64,000 nucleotides of DNA from Mycobacterium lehmannii (GTDB lineage: Bacteria > Actinomycetota > Actinomycetes > Mycobacteriales > Mycobacteriaceae). Shown piece after piece: positions 1 to 8,573 of the stretch (its first letter is position 1; the number at the start of each line of letters is the position of its first letter). Below the pieces are notes generated by a model that had not been told where the DNA came from, made no database searches, and was given only the letters and a program-made list of their open reading frames with translations. The stretch covers positions 204,179 to 268,178 of the forward strand of contig NZ_NKCN01000004.1 of NCBI RefSeq assembly GCF_002245535.1. Direction: 5' to 3'. A program made the position numbers and the translations under genes.

Positions 1-1
1 G

Positions 2-553
2 CTCGACCGTGAGCAGGCCCAGCTGCGAGCTGCCGAATGTGGGTTGCCCGAAGAGTTGGCAGAGCTGTCGGTATTCCGCGTGGCACTTCATCAGCCGCGT
101 GTGGCGGTTGCGCTGTATGGGCTGCTGGACGCGTTACTCTTCCGCGGTTCCCTTGACGCGCGGCTACGCGAGCTGGTCATCTTGCGCATCGGCTGGATCA
201 CTGGCTCCGAATACGAATGGACTCAACATTGGCGAATCGCCACACTGCTCGGCGTGCCTGAGCGTGATCTCCTCGCGGTGCGCGACTGGCAGAATTCCGA
301 AAGCCTCGGGCCAGTCGAGCGTGCGGTCCTCGCAGCGACCGATGATGTGGTACGCGACGGGGTCATCTCCGAGGAAAACTGGGCTGGGTGCCAGAAGGCG
401 TTCAATAGCGATCACGCGGTTTTGGTCGAACTTGTCGGAGCAATCGCCAATTGGCGGCTCTTTTCGATCCTGCTTCGATCTCTGAATATTCCGCTTGAGT
501 CCGGTACCGACGGCTGGCCGCCCGATGGGCGAGCTCCTCGGCGTCGCGATTGA
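2..553 (+). CDS. Carboxymuconolactone decarboxylase (AhpD-like) family protein, 5' end missing
   Basis: The reading frame is open from base 2, so the start lies outside the window; 183 residues are visible. The core segment has the pattern LRELVILRIGWITGSEYEW followed by TQH, typical of the all-helical CMD/AhpD-like fold. The Cys-x-x-Cys pair of true AhpD peroxidases is not seen (SEYEW stands where a Cys is common), so a redox role is doubtful. The substrate cannot be predicted. A TTG at 44 is an alternative internal start but would cut into the conserved helix region. The gene stands alone here, with a strong terminator 130 bp downstream. Confidence 0.8.
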   Translation, partial: LDREQAQLRAAECGLPEELAELSVFRVALHQPRVAVALYGLLDALLFRGSLDARLRELVILRIGWITGSEYEWTQHWRIATLLGVPERDLLAVRDWQNSESLGPVERAVLAATDDVVRDGVISEENWAGCQKAFNSDHAVLVELVGAIANWRLFSILLRSLNIPLESGTDGWPPDGRAPRRRD

Positions 554-880
554 GCGAAAAAGGTGGACCGGTGCTTGACCGAAGCGGTCAGCGCCCCAAT
601 CGCCAGACCACGACCCGTGTCGTAGACGGACAAGTCCCCCCTCGGACACCATTGTGATGAGTTGAGTCATTGGTTACAGATCGCCCCGGCCATCGGCCGG
701 GGTTTTTCTGTTGGTTTGCGCCAGTAATTGCGCTGGAGGCGGTGTCGTGGTCGCGGCCGGTGCATAGGTCGTGTAGTCGGCTGCCGTGGTTAACGTGAAC
801 TTGCCGAATTGCTCGAGTGATGTTGATCCCGCGGCCTCGGATAATCCAGGCGGATCCCCGGGGCTTGTTCGCGCCGGCGG
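554..880. other. Intergenic region without a recognisable gene
   Basis: This 327-bp gap lies between the CMD-like gene and the 3' end of the DUF222 gene. It holds a strong intrinsic terminator (684-707) and two short inverted repeats near 575-625 (TGACCG/CGGTCA and ACGAC/GTCGT). I see no tRNA fold and no ORF with coding character. The terminator is 130 bp past the nearest stop codon, so a short non-coding transcript is possible but not shown. Confidence 0.5.
684..707 (+). terminator. Intrinsic terminator (8-bp GC stem, T5 tract)
   Basis: CCCCGGCC at 684-691 pairs perfectly with GGCCGGGG at 695-702 around a 3-nt ATC loop, followed by five T. This is a textbook Rho-independent terminator for plus-strand transcription and probably ends the CMD-like transcript. 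Confidence 0.85.
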
Positions 881-2620
881 TCAGGCCGCCCGGCCTCCTG
901 GGGGTGCTGGTCCGCCGGGCTCACCGGATCCGTCGACTGACACTGCGGCGGCGGAATCGGTTTCGACGGCGTTATTGTCGTCGGCGGGCTCGGCAACCGA
1001 CGCAGTGTCTTCGTGGGCTATTTCGCTGTCGTCGGTGGGTACTGCGGCGCCCGTTTCTGTTTCGGCGACGTTGCCGTCAGCAGGCTCGGTGCTTGACGCC
1101 GTGTCTGCGATTTCGTCGGCTGTCTGGTTATCGTCGGCGGGCGCTACCGCAGGTGGCTCGGACTCGGCGACCTGGTTGCCGTCAGCAGGCTCAGCATTCG
1201 ACGGCGGGTCTTCATCGGGGGTCGTGGTCGGTTCGGTGCGAGGCGTCGAGGGTTGCTCTTCGGGGTCGTGGGGGTGCAGGAGGCGTTCGGGTCGGTGGTA
1301 GTAGTTGAGGCGGGCTTGGCCGGTGTCGAGGCCCGGCGGGGGCAGCCATTCGACTTCGCCGCGGTTGTTCATGCGGGTGGTCCAGCCGCCGTCGGTGACG
1401 CTGCGGTTGTCGGGTCCGCAGGCCAGGCCGAGTTCGTCGATGTTGGTGTTGCCCCCATCGGTCCAATCAGCTTCGACGTGGTGTGCTTGGCAGCCGTAGG
1501 CCCCCACGGTGCAGCACGGTTTAGTGCATCCGCCATCACGAGCGATCAACATGATCCGCTGCGCAGGGGAGGCGATGCGCTTGGTGCGGAACAGATCCAG
1601 CGCCGAACCGGTGGCTTGGTCGAACACCGCCAGGTAGTGGTTGGCGTGGCCGGCCAACCGGATCACCTCACTGATGGGCATGCGGGTGCCCCCGCCGGTG
1701 GTGCCGACCCCGGCGCGCGATTCCAGGTCCTGCAACGTGGTGCGGATGATGATCGACACCGGTAGCCCGTTGAGCCGGCCCAACTCACCGCTCATCAACG
1801 CGATACGCCCCACAGCGATCAGCGCATCGTGCTGACGCTGGGCCAGGCTGCGGTGGTCGTTGTCGATCTGGGCCTGGGAGGGGGTGCCCGAGGTGCACGG
1901 CTGGGCATCGTCGGGGTTGCACATGCCCGGGGCGGCGTATTTGGCGAAGATCGCCTCCCACAGCGCCCACGCTTCGGGGGTGAGCATCGCGCGCAGCCCC
2001 ACCATCCCGTCAGGGCCTTGTGGGGATTTTGTGATTCCGCGTTTGCGGGCCCGGTCGACGTCGCTGGGCGCGGGGCCGTCTTGGTCGAGTAGAAACAGCG
2101 TCAGTTCGGCGGTGTCGGTGAGTTCTTTGGGTCCGACCGTGACCGCGGTGCGCACCAGGTCCAGTTCGAATTGTTCGCGGGTGGCGGTGTCGACCCAGCC
2201 CGGCAGCTTGTGCAGTGATTTGCGGATGACCTCGACATGTTCGGCGTTGATTAGCCCGTGGCCTTGAGCGGCTGCCGTGGCGGCCAGTGCCGGTGGCAGC
2301 GACGCGCCGCTCACCGCCTGGCGGGGGGCCAACAAGTCAGCCTCGGTCAGGCGCCGATTGGCCTCGCGTGTGGAGGTCCGGTAGCGCACTCGCAGGACTT
2401 CCTTCCAGGAGTGCGCACCCATCTCAGCCGGAGTGGCCTCGCACCGCAGACGGGCCAGCAAACGCTGGCCCAACGTCGGCAGCTGACACGACAGCGTTTC
2501 GAACTCATCGAGGGCGGCCACCAGGTCATGGCGGGTCAACAGCTCCAGATCACAGGCAACCACCTGCTCATAGGCGGCCCGCAACTCGGCGATCGCCACC
2601 TGCAACGCTGTCCCCGACAT
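881..2620 (-). CDS. 13E12 repeat family protein: DUF222 plus C-terminal HNH endonuclease domain
   Basis: The N-terminal and central parts (about residues 1-330) match the DUF222 domain of mycobacterial 13E12/REP13E12 proteins. The HNH region includes a CCTVGAYGCQAHHVEADW block with the His pair, then the asparagine-rich TDGGNTN. A long acidic Ala/Glu/Asp tail made of degenerate EPADGN/ETD repeats follows, longer than in many family members. I chose the ATG at 2620 over the upstream frame start at 2674 because a LexA box occupies 2624-2639, so the earlier start would read through the operator. Members are commonly multicopy and DNA-damage inducible; the function is unproven, with nuclease activity inferred from the HNH motif. 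Confidence 0.85.
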   Translation of the reverse strand: MSGTALQVAIAELRAAYEQVVACDLELLTRHDLVAALDEFETLSCQLPTLGQRLLARLRCEATPAEMGAHSWKEVLRVRYRTSTREANRRLTEADLLAPRQAVSGASLPPALAATAAAQGHGLINAEHVEVIRKSLHKLPGWVDTATREQFELDLVRTAVTVGPKELTDTAELTLFLLDQDGPAPSDVDRARKRGITKSPQGPDGMVGLRAMLTPEAWALWEAIFAKYAAPGMCNPDDAQPCTSGTPSQAQIDNDHRSLAQRQHDALIAVGRIALMSGELGRLNGLPVSIIIRTTLQDLESRAGVGTTGGGTRMPISEVIRLAGHANHYLAVFDQATGSALDLFRTKRIASPAQRIMLIARDGGCTKPCCTVGAYGCQAHHVEADWTDGGNTNIDELGLACGPDNRSVTDGGWTTRMNNRGEVEWLPPPGLDTGQARLNYYHRPERLLHPHDPEEQPSTPRTEPTTTPDEDPPSNAEPADGNQVAESEPPAVAPADDNQTADEIADTASSTEPADGNVAETETGAAVPTDDSEIAHEDTASVAEPADDNNAVETDSAAAVSVDGSGEPGGPAPPGGRAA

Positions 2621-2623
2621 GCT

Positions 2624-2639
2624 TCGAACATACATTCGA
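2624..2639 (-). promoter_or_regulatory. LexA (SOS) box before the DUF222/HNH gene
   Basis: The plus strand reads TCGAACATACATTCGA, matching the mycobacterial LexA consensus TCGAAC-N4-GTTCGA at 11 of 12 defined positions. It ends 3 bp before the ATG at 2620. LexA control of 13E12-family genes is established in M. tuberculosis, so repression at this site is well supported. Confidence 0.75.
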
Positions 2640-2764
2640 GGTCTGACAGATCCGGCCGGCGACTGTGCTGGCACGCCGGCGGTCGGCGTGTTCGATGTTG
2701 TAGCCCGCAGAAGGGTGTCCAGAAGTGATCCGAAGTCGCGGGGCGATCGGAGGTCGAAGGCGTC

Positions 2765-2803
2765 CGCGTAGCGAGAGTTCGCGTAGCGAGAGTTCGCGGT
2801 AGC
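2765..2803. repeat. 15-bp direct repeat, 2.6 copies
   Basis: CGCGTAGCGAGAGTT occurs at 2765-2779 and again at 2780-2794, followed by a degenerate partial copy. Function unknown; it lies about 145 bp upstream of the DUF222 start. Confidence 0.7.
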
Positions 2804-2948
2804 GGTGCGGGCCGTTCAATTAGGTGGCGCATGGGGGTTGAGGGTGGTTGGAAGTCATTGTGGCCGTGGGAAATCGTGGTGTGCAGACTTCTCCAAACCT
2901 GACTCAACTGCACTTATGCCGTGGTTCCACACACCGAGCACTATCTCG

Positions 2949-3008
2949 GCGAACGTGCGTGTCTGCCCACGACGCGCCTCTCGAGTTCAGCAGTCTCTGC
3001 ACGCTCGC
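2949..3008. repeat. Imperfect inverted-repeat element downstream of the nitrate reductase gene
   Basis: GCGAACGTGC at 2949-2958 is the reverse complement of GCACGCTCGC at 2999-3008 except for one base, with 40 bp between. A second stem (GCTCGC/GCGAGC, about 3003-3020) abuts the nitrate reductase stop. There is no T tract, so this is not a typical intrinsic terminator. A dispersed REP-like element is possible. Confidence 0.4.
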
Positions 3009-3022
3009 GACACGGCGAGCGC

Positions 3023-6000
3023 TCAGTACACGTCGCGTACGTAGCGTTTGGCCGCGACCAGTTCGCGCTTGTAGTCGTGCGCCTGTTCGTGTGACATCGC
3101 GCCGTGCCGCTCGATGATCGTGGTCAACGCGGCGTCGACGTCCTTGGCCATGCGGCTGGCGTCGCCGCAGACGTAGAAGTGCGCGCCGTCGTCGAGCCAG
3201 CGCCACAGTTGAGCACCGCGGTCGAGCATCCGGTGCTGGACGTAGACCCGCGAGGCCTGATCGCGGGAAAACGCGAGGTCCAACCGGTCGAGCAGGCCGT
3301 CGCGAGCCATATCCTCGAAATCGTCGCGGTAGTAGTAGTTCTGGTCGCGGTGCTGCTCACCGAAGAACAACCAGTTGCGACCGCGGTGGCCGAGGGCCCG
3401 TCGCTCCTGCAGGAAGCCACGGAACGGCGCGACGCCCGTGCCGGGACCCACCATGATCATCGGAACCGAGCCGTCCTCCGGCGGGCGGAAATGCGGTGAG
3501 CGCTGCAGAAAAACCGGCACCGACGACGCGCGGTCGGCCAGAAAGGTCGAGCAGACGCCGCCACTACGACCGCCGTCGGCGCCACGGTAGCGCACCACCG
3601 ACACCGTCAGCTGCACCTCGTGCGGGCTGACCAGCGGGCTCGACGAAATGGAATAGCTGCGCGGAGTCAACCGGACCAGCACCTCGCGCCACTCGTCGGG
3701 ATCGGCGTGCACGACGAATTCCTGGACGAGGTCAAGGCCGTTGCGGCCGGCCAGCCACTTGTCCAGCTTGGCCTTGGGTGCCCGCAGCGCCTTGGCGTCG
3801 CGGCTGTGCTCGGCGATGAAGCGCACCAGGTCGGGAGTGATCCGGCAGAAGTCGAAGTGCGAGATGAGCGCATCGCGCAACGACATCTCGGCGCCGTCGA
3901 TTTCGACGCTGTGCTGAGTCGGCATTCCGGTGGCCGCCAGCCACGCGTCGACCGTCGCGGGATCGTTGGTGGCGCACACTCCCAGCGAATCACCTGCTGC
4001 GTAGGTGACGTCGTGTTCGGAGATGTCGAATCCGAACTGCCGCACCTCTTTTCGAGACGCCGGTCCGGTGAGCACTACGTTGCGGGCCAGCGGCACGACG
4101 AGGGGGCGCGCGCGAGTGAACGGCTGAGCGACGGTGGCCGGGCGCGCGAGTGTCGTTACGCCACCCCTGGGCGGCGACGTGTCGATGCCGGGGGTGAGCA
4201 GTGCGGTGACATCGTCGGCCCAGCGTCGCATCCGCTCGTCGTCATAGGCCTCGCAGTCGGCGCGCTCGAGCAGCCGCACGGCGCCGAGGTCCGCCAGCCT
4301 CGTGTCGACGGCCTTGGCGTGGCCGCAGAAGTCGTCGTAGGAGCGGTCGCCGATGCCCAGCACCGCATACCGCACGCCGGTCAACGGCGTCGCCTCCGAG
4401 GACTGCAGCCGCTGCCAGAAGCTCGCGCCGTTGTCGGGCGGTCCGCCGTCGCCGAACGTGCTCGTGACCACGAGTACGTCACGGGCCGTCGCGAGGTCGG
4501 CCGGCGCGAGGTCGTCCATGTTCACCAACTGGGCGTTGCCGAGCCGCTCGGCGAGTCGGGAGGCGAAGTCCTCGGCGTTGCCGGTCTGCGACGCCCACAG
4601 CACGAGCGGCCCATCGTCGAGTTCTGGTCGAGCGACCGGTTCTTCGGAGGAACGGTGGGCCTGGCCCGCGAGCAGGCCGTTGATCCACTGTCGTACCTCG
4701 GTGCATACGGGCGCTGAATCGGGCAGCACCGGAACATCGGCCCCGGCCTCGGCCAGTCCGCTGAAAAAGCCTGACACGTAGAGCGATTCCTGCTCGCTGA
4801 GCGTCGGCGACGCGACCGGTCGCAGGTCGACCGCGCAGACCTTGAACTCGGGCTGCAGCGAATCGGGGTCGACCGCGTCGTTGGTCAACGCGTTGACGGT
4901 GAGGTTCTGACCGTGCTCGTCGTTCCAATGGAAAGGCACGAAACAGCTGCCCTGCCGTACGCGTTCGGTGACGACGGCGGTCAGCACCGCGCCCCCGCGC
5001 CGCGTCGTGAGCTCGACCGGTCGTCCGTTCTCGATGCCCAGCCGCAGCGCATCCTCGGGATGCACCTCGACGAACGGCTCACCGGTGAGCTTGTTGAGCG
5101 ACTCGACGCGTCCCGTCTTGGTCATGGTGTGCCACTGATGTTGCAGCCGACCGGTGTTGAGCACCATCGGGTAGTCATCGTCGGGCAGTTCCCGCGCGTC
5201 CATATGCGGGCGGGCGTGAAAGATCGCCCGCCGCGACGGGGTTGGGAAGGCCAGTCGCGGCGCCTGTCCGCGCTCGTCGACGAAGTACTCCTGGCTGACA
5301 CCGTCGTTGACGTAGCGGATGGGATGGCGATCGGACTCGTCGTCCGGCGCGCACGGCCACTGCACCGAGGTCTCCCGCAGCCGCGCGTAGCTGGCACCGC
5401 GAATGTCGTAGCCGGTCTTCGGGTTCCAGAACCGCCGGATCTCGTCGAAGATCTGCTCGCTGGAGGTGTAGGCGAAATGCTCGCCGAAGCCCATGTGGGT
5501 CGCGACCTGGCAGATCAGTTGCCAGTCGGGCCTGGCCTGTCCCGGCGCCGGAATGGACTGCTGCAGCAGCGTGAGATTACGTTCGGAGTTGACCATCACC
5601 GCATCGGATTCCGCCCACATGGTCGCGGGTAGCACGATGTCGGCGTAGGTGTTGGTGGCGGTCGCGCTGTAGGTGTCCTGGGTGATGACGAGCTCGGCGG
5701 CACGTAACCCATCGATGACCGTCGCCCGGTTGGCCACGCTGGCAACGGGATTGGTGCAAATGATCCAGCACGCTTTGATGTCGCCTTCAGCGAGTTGCCG
5801 GAACATGTCGACGGTGCCTGGGCCGACGTCCGCACGGATCGTGCCGGGGGCCACGCCCCACTGCTTCTCGACGAATGCGCGGTCCTGCGCCGATGTCACC
5901 GAGCGCTGACCCGGCAGCCCCGGGCCCATATAACCCATTTCGCGTCCACCCATCGCATTGGGTTGTCCCGTCAGCGACATCGGCCCGCTGCCCGGTCGGC

Positions 6001-6973
6001 AGATCGCGCCCGTGGCCAGATGCAGGTTGCAGATCGCGTTCGTGTTCCACGTACCGTGAGTGCTCTGGTTGAGCCCCATCGTCCAGCAGCTCAGCCACTC
6101 CCCCGCGTCGGCGATCATCTGGGCGGCGAGCCGGATGTCGGCCTCCGCCAAACCCGTGACGTGAGCGACCTTTTCGGGCGTGTAGTCGGCGAGAAACGCC
6201 GGCATCGCCTCCCAACCCTCGGTGTGTTGATCAATGAAAACGAGGTCGATGGCGCCGTTTTCGACTAACAGATTCAGCAGCCCGTTCAGTAACGCGAGAT
6301 CGGTGCCGGGTTTGATCTGCAGGAACAGGTCAGCGCGTTCGGCGGTCGTCGTGCGGCGGGGGTCGACGACGATCAGCTTGGCGCCTGCCTTGAGCCGGTC
6401 GACCATGCGCAGGTGCAGGATGGGGTGACAGTCGGCCATGTTCGAGCCGATGACGAAGAACAGGTCGCTGCAATCGAAGTCGGCGTACGACCCCGGCGGA
6501 CCGTCGGCGCCCAGCGATTGTTTGAAGCCGGTTCCGGCGCTGGCCATGCACAGCCGTGAGTTCGACTCGATGTGCACCGTGCGCAGGAACCCCTTGGCCA
6601 GTTTGGTCGCGAGATACTGCGCCTCGATGGACATCTGGCCCGACACGTACAGCGCCACCGCGTCGGGACCGTGCTGCTCGACGATCTCCCGCAGCCGCCG
6701 GCCGGCCTCGGCAACGGCGTCGTCAACGGGGATCGGGACCAGTTCCTCGTCGCGGCTGGGCCGCAGCATCGCCGAGGTCAACCGGCCGTCCGCGGCGCGC
6801 ATCAACTCGGCGTGGGTGGCGCCCTTGGTGCACAGCCTGCCGAAGTTGGCCGGGTGCAGCTTGTCCCCGGACACCCGCGCGATCACCGGGTTACCGGTCT
6901 GCCGGTCGGTGGTGGTGTGCACCTCGATACCGCAGCCCACGCCGCAGTACGAACACGCCGTCCGAGTCACCAT
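3023..6973 (-). CDS. nasN: Assimilatory nitrate reductase fused to flavodoxin and NADPH-flavin reductase domains
   Basis: This 1316-residue cytoplasmic enzyme is predicted to reduce nitrate to nitrite in one chain. Residues 1-60 carry the 4Fe-4S ligands C7, C10, C14 and C48. The bis-MGD molybdopterin domain runs to about 560, with the C-terminal cofactor domain near 590-690 (NTGRLQHQWHTMTKTGR). A flavodoxin domain starts near 786 (LWASQTGNAEDFA). A sulfite-reductase-type FAD/NADPH module follows: RSYSISSSP near 1106, GPGTGVAPFRGF near 1174 and YVCGD near 1268. The start is the ATG at 6973, 5 nt after the narK stop; the frame stays open upstream but only as overlap with narK. The fusion suggests electrons come directly from NADPH. 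M. smegmatis has a similar hybrid enzyme named NasN; the symbol is by that analogy. Confidence 0.9.
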   Translation of the reverse strand: MVTRTACSYCGVGCGIEVHTTTDRQTGNPVIARVSGDKLHPANFGRLCTKGATHAELMRAADGRLTSAMLRPSRDEELVPIPVDDAVAEAGRRLREIVEQHGPDAVALYVSGQMSIEAQYLATKLAKGFLRTVHIESNSRLCMASAGTGFKQSLGADGPPGSYADFDCSDLFFVIGSNMADCHPILHLRMVDRLKAGAKLIVVDPRRTTTAERADLFLQIKPGTDLALLNGLLNLLVENGAIDLVFIDQHTEGWEAMPAFLADYTPEKVAHVTGLAEADIRLAAQMIADAGEWLSCWTMGLNQSTHGTWNTNAICNLHLATGAICRPGSGPMSLTGQPNAMGGREMGYMGPGLPGQRSVTSAQDRAFVEKQWGVAPGTIRADVGPGTVDMFRQLAEGDIKACWIICTNPVASVANRATVIDGLRAAELVITQDTYSATATNTYADIVLPATMWAESDAVMVNSERNLTLLQQSIPAPGQARPDWQLICQVATHMGFGEHFAYTSSEQIFDEIRRFWNPKTGYDIRGASYARLRETSVQWPCAPDDESDRHPIRYVNDGVSQEYFVDERGQAPRLAFPTPSRRAIFHARPHMDARELPDDDYPMVLNTGRLQHQWHTMTKTGRVESLNKLTGEPFVEVHPEDALRLGIENGRPVELTTRRGGAVLTAVVTERVRQGSCFVPFHWNDEHGQNLTVNALTNDAVDPDSLQPEFKVCAVDLRPVASPTLSEQESLYVSGFFSGLAEAGADVPVLPDSAPVCTEVRQWINGLLAGQAHRSSEEPVARPELDDGPLVLWASQTGNAEDFASRLAERLGNAQLVNMDDLAPADLATARDVLVVTSTFGDGGPPDNGASFWQRLQSSEATPLTGVRYAVLGIGDRSYDDFCGHAKAVDTRLADLGAVRLLERADCEAYDDERMRRWADDVTALLTPGIDTSPPRGGVTTLARPATVAQPFTRARPLVVPLARNVVLTGPASRKEVRQFGFDISEHDVTYAAGDSLGVCATNDPATVDAWLAATGMPTQHSVEIDGAEMSLRDALISHFDFCRITPDLVRFIAEHSRDAKALRAPKAKLDKWLAGRNGLDLVQEFVVHADPDEWREVLVRLTPRSYSISSSPLVSPHEVQLTVSVVRYRGADGGRSGGVCSTFLADRASSVPVFLQRSPHFRPPEDGSVPMIMVGPGTGVAPFRGFLQERRALGHRGRNWLFFGEQHRDQNYYYRDDFEDMARDGLLDRLDLAFSRDQASRVYVQHRMLDRGAQLWRWLDDGAHFYVCGDASRMAKDVDAALTTIIERHGAMSHEQAHDYKRELVAAKRYVRDVY

Positions 6974-6978
6974 GGGCG

Positions 6979-8406
6979 TCAGGCGGGCACCGGTGAAGCG
7001 ACGCGGCCGACCTGCTCGCCGGCGCCGGTCCGCGAGGTCTGCATGCGCAGGAACACAAACCACGTGACGATCGCGCAGATCACGTAGAAGCCGAGGAACA
7101 CCCAGAACGCGTTGGTGGCGGACTTGGCGTCGCTGACGTACGACGCGCGCAGCACGACGTTGATGAATACGCCGCCGAGGGCGCCGACCGCACCAGCGAA
7201 GCCGATCAACGCGCCGGACATGCTGCGCGACCAGGCGGCTTTGTCCTCGCGGCTCCAGTCGTCGCGACCCTGGGCCTTGGCTTCGAAGATCGACGGGATC
7301 ATCTTGTAGGTCGAGCCGTTGCCGATGCCCGACAAGACGAACAACAGGATGAAACCGGTTACGTAGGCGGCCATCTGACCGCTGGTGGCCGCACCTGCCA
7401 TACCGTCGTCGAGCACGCCGGCCGCCACCAGGATTCCTGCGGCGAAGATCATCGCGATGAAGGTGTAGAGGGTGACCCTGCCCCCGCCGACCCGATCGGA
7501 CAGCTTGCCGCCGAACGGACGCGAGATCGAACCCAGCAGCGGGCCGATGAACGCGATCTGGGCGGCGTGCAGCGACGCCTGCGCGGGGGTGTCGCCGCCG
7601 GCGAGGAAGTTGATCTGCAGCACCTGCCCGAAGGCGAACGAGAAGCCGATGAACGAGCCGAACGTGCCGATGTAGAGAAAGCTCATCACCCAGGAGTGCT
7701 TGAACCGCAACGCCTCTGCCATGGCGCCCAGGTTCGACCGCTGATTGCCGAGGTTGTCCATGAACAGTGCCGCCCCCAGCGCGGCCAACGCGATCAGGAC
7801 AAGGTAGATGGCGCAGACGATTTCGGGTGCGGTGTTGCTGACGGTGGCGATCACCAGGAGCCCGACCAGCTGAATCACCGGTACCCCAATGTTGCCGCCG
7901 CCGGCGTTCAGGCCGAGCGCCCACCCCTTGAGCCGCTGCGGGTAGAACGCGTTGATGTTGGTCATCGACGACGCGAAGTTACCGCCGCCGACTCCCGCGA
8001 CCGCGGCCACGATCATGAACGTGGTGTAGGACGTGCCGGGGGTGTTCATCACCCACAGCGTCAGCACGGTCGGGATCAATAGCAGCAGGGCACTGACGAT
8101 GGTCCAGTTACGCCCGCCGAACCTTGCGGGGGCGATGGTGTACGGGATCCGCATGAATGCGCCGACCAGGGTGGGCATGGCGACCAGGTAGAACTTGCCC
8201 GCCGCATCGATGCCGTAGACGTCCTGGGGCATGAACAGCACCATCACCGACCAGATCGACCACACTGAGAATCCGACGTGCTCGGCGAATATCGACCAGA
8301 TCAGGTTCCGCTTGGCGATCTTCTTGCCACCGGATTCCCAGGCCTCGAGGTCCTCGGCGTCCCAGTTGTCGATGGTGCGGCTGCGGCTCAGAGTCTTCAC
8401 AGGCAT
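6979..8406 (-). CDS. narK: NarK-type nitrate/nitrite MFS transporter
   Basis: A 475-residue major facilitator protein with about 12 hydrophobic segments. It carries the nitrate-porter signature VGGGNFASSMTNINAFYP near the fifth helix and glycine-rich GLNAGGGNIG just after. The N-terminal cytoplasmic part is WDAEDLEAWESGGKKIAKRN-like, common to actinobacterial NarK. A GTG at 8409 directly precedes the ATG at 8406; no clear Shine-Dalgarno decides between them. The stop is 5 nt from the nitrate reductase start, so the two are almost certainly one transcript: NarK imports nitrate and the reductase uses it. Nitrite reductase genes are not in this window. Confidence 0.92.
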   Translation of the reverse strand: MPVKTLSRSRTIDNWDAEDLEAWESGGKKIAKRNLIWSIFAEHVGFSVWSIWSVMVLFMPQDVYGIDAAGKFYLVAMPTLVGAFMRIPYTIAPARFGGRNWTIVSALLLLIPTVLTLWVMNTPGTSYTTFMIVAAVAGVGGGNFASSMTNINAFYPQRLKGWALGLNAGGGNIGVPVIQLVGLLVIATVSNTAPEIVCAIYLVLIALAALGAALFMDNLGNQRSNLGAMAEALRFKHSWVMSFLYIGTFGSFIGFSFAFGQVLQINFLAGGDTPAQASLHAAQIAFIGPLLGSISRPFGGKLSDRVGGGRVTLYTFIAMIFAAGILVAAGVLDDGMAGAATSGQMAAYVTGFILLFVLSGIGNGSTYKMIPSIFEAKAQGRDDWSREDKAAWSRSMSGALIGFAGAVGALGGVFINVVLRASYVSDAKSATNAFWVFLGFYVICAIVTWFVFLRMQTSRTGAGEQVGRVASPVPA

Positions 8407-8501
8407 CACGATGAAGTGCGGCCATTCCGTAGCCGTTGCACGTCCGTGACCGAAAGGTCAACTCCCGCTCACACAGGCGGTGCAAGGCGGTCCGGTCGCC
8501 G

Positions 8502-8517
8502 GAAACGTTGACGAAAC
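8502..8517. promoter_or_regulatory. Candidate GlnR half-sites upstream of narK
   Basis: Two GAAAC pentamers (8502-8506 and 8513-8517) sit 11 bp apart, the spacing of half-sites in actinobacterial GlnR boxes. The partner GTnAC elements are not in register (a GTTAC at 8531 is off phase). GlnR control of nitrate assimilation is established in related species, but this site is only suggestive. Confidence 0.3.
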
Positions 8518-8573
8518 AAATGTGGCGTGGGTTACGCCGGCCGGCGAGCGATCAGAACGGACAGGTCGGCCCG

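Larger units (their letters stand above)
2621..3022. other. Intergenic region with LexA box, direct repeats and an inverted-repeat element
   Basis: This 400-bp gap separates the DUF222 gene start from the nitrate reductase stop. It contains the LexA box, a short tandem repeat (2765-2803) and an imperfect inverted repeat (2949-3008). Short ORFs in it have no recognisable product and look like chance frames. Confidence 0.5.

Noticed and set aside
640..710. tRNA gene suspected before the terminator
   Set aside because: No cloverleaf, no TTC-loop motif; only a plain terminator hairpin.
6974..7924. Open extension of the nitrate reductase frame upstream to 7924 (1633-residue ORF)
   Set aside because: It lies entirely inside narK in another frame of the same strand, is Arg-rich nonsense, and the Fe-S domain clearly begins at 6973.
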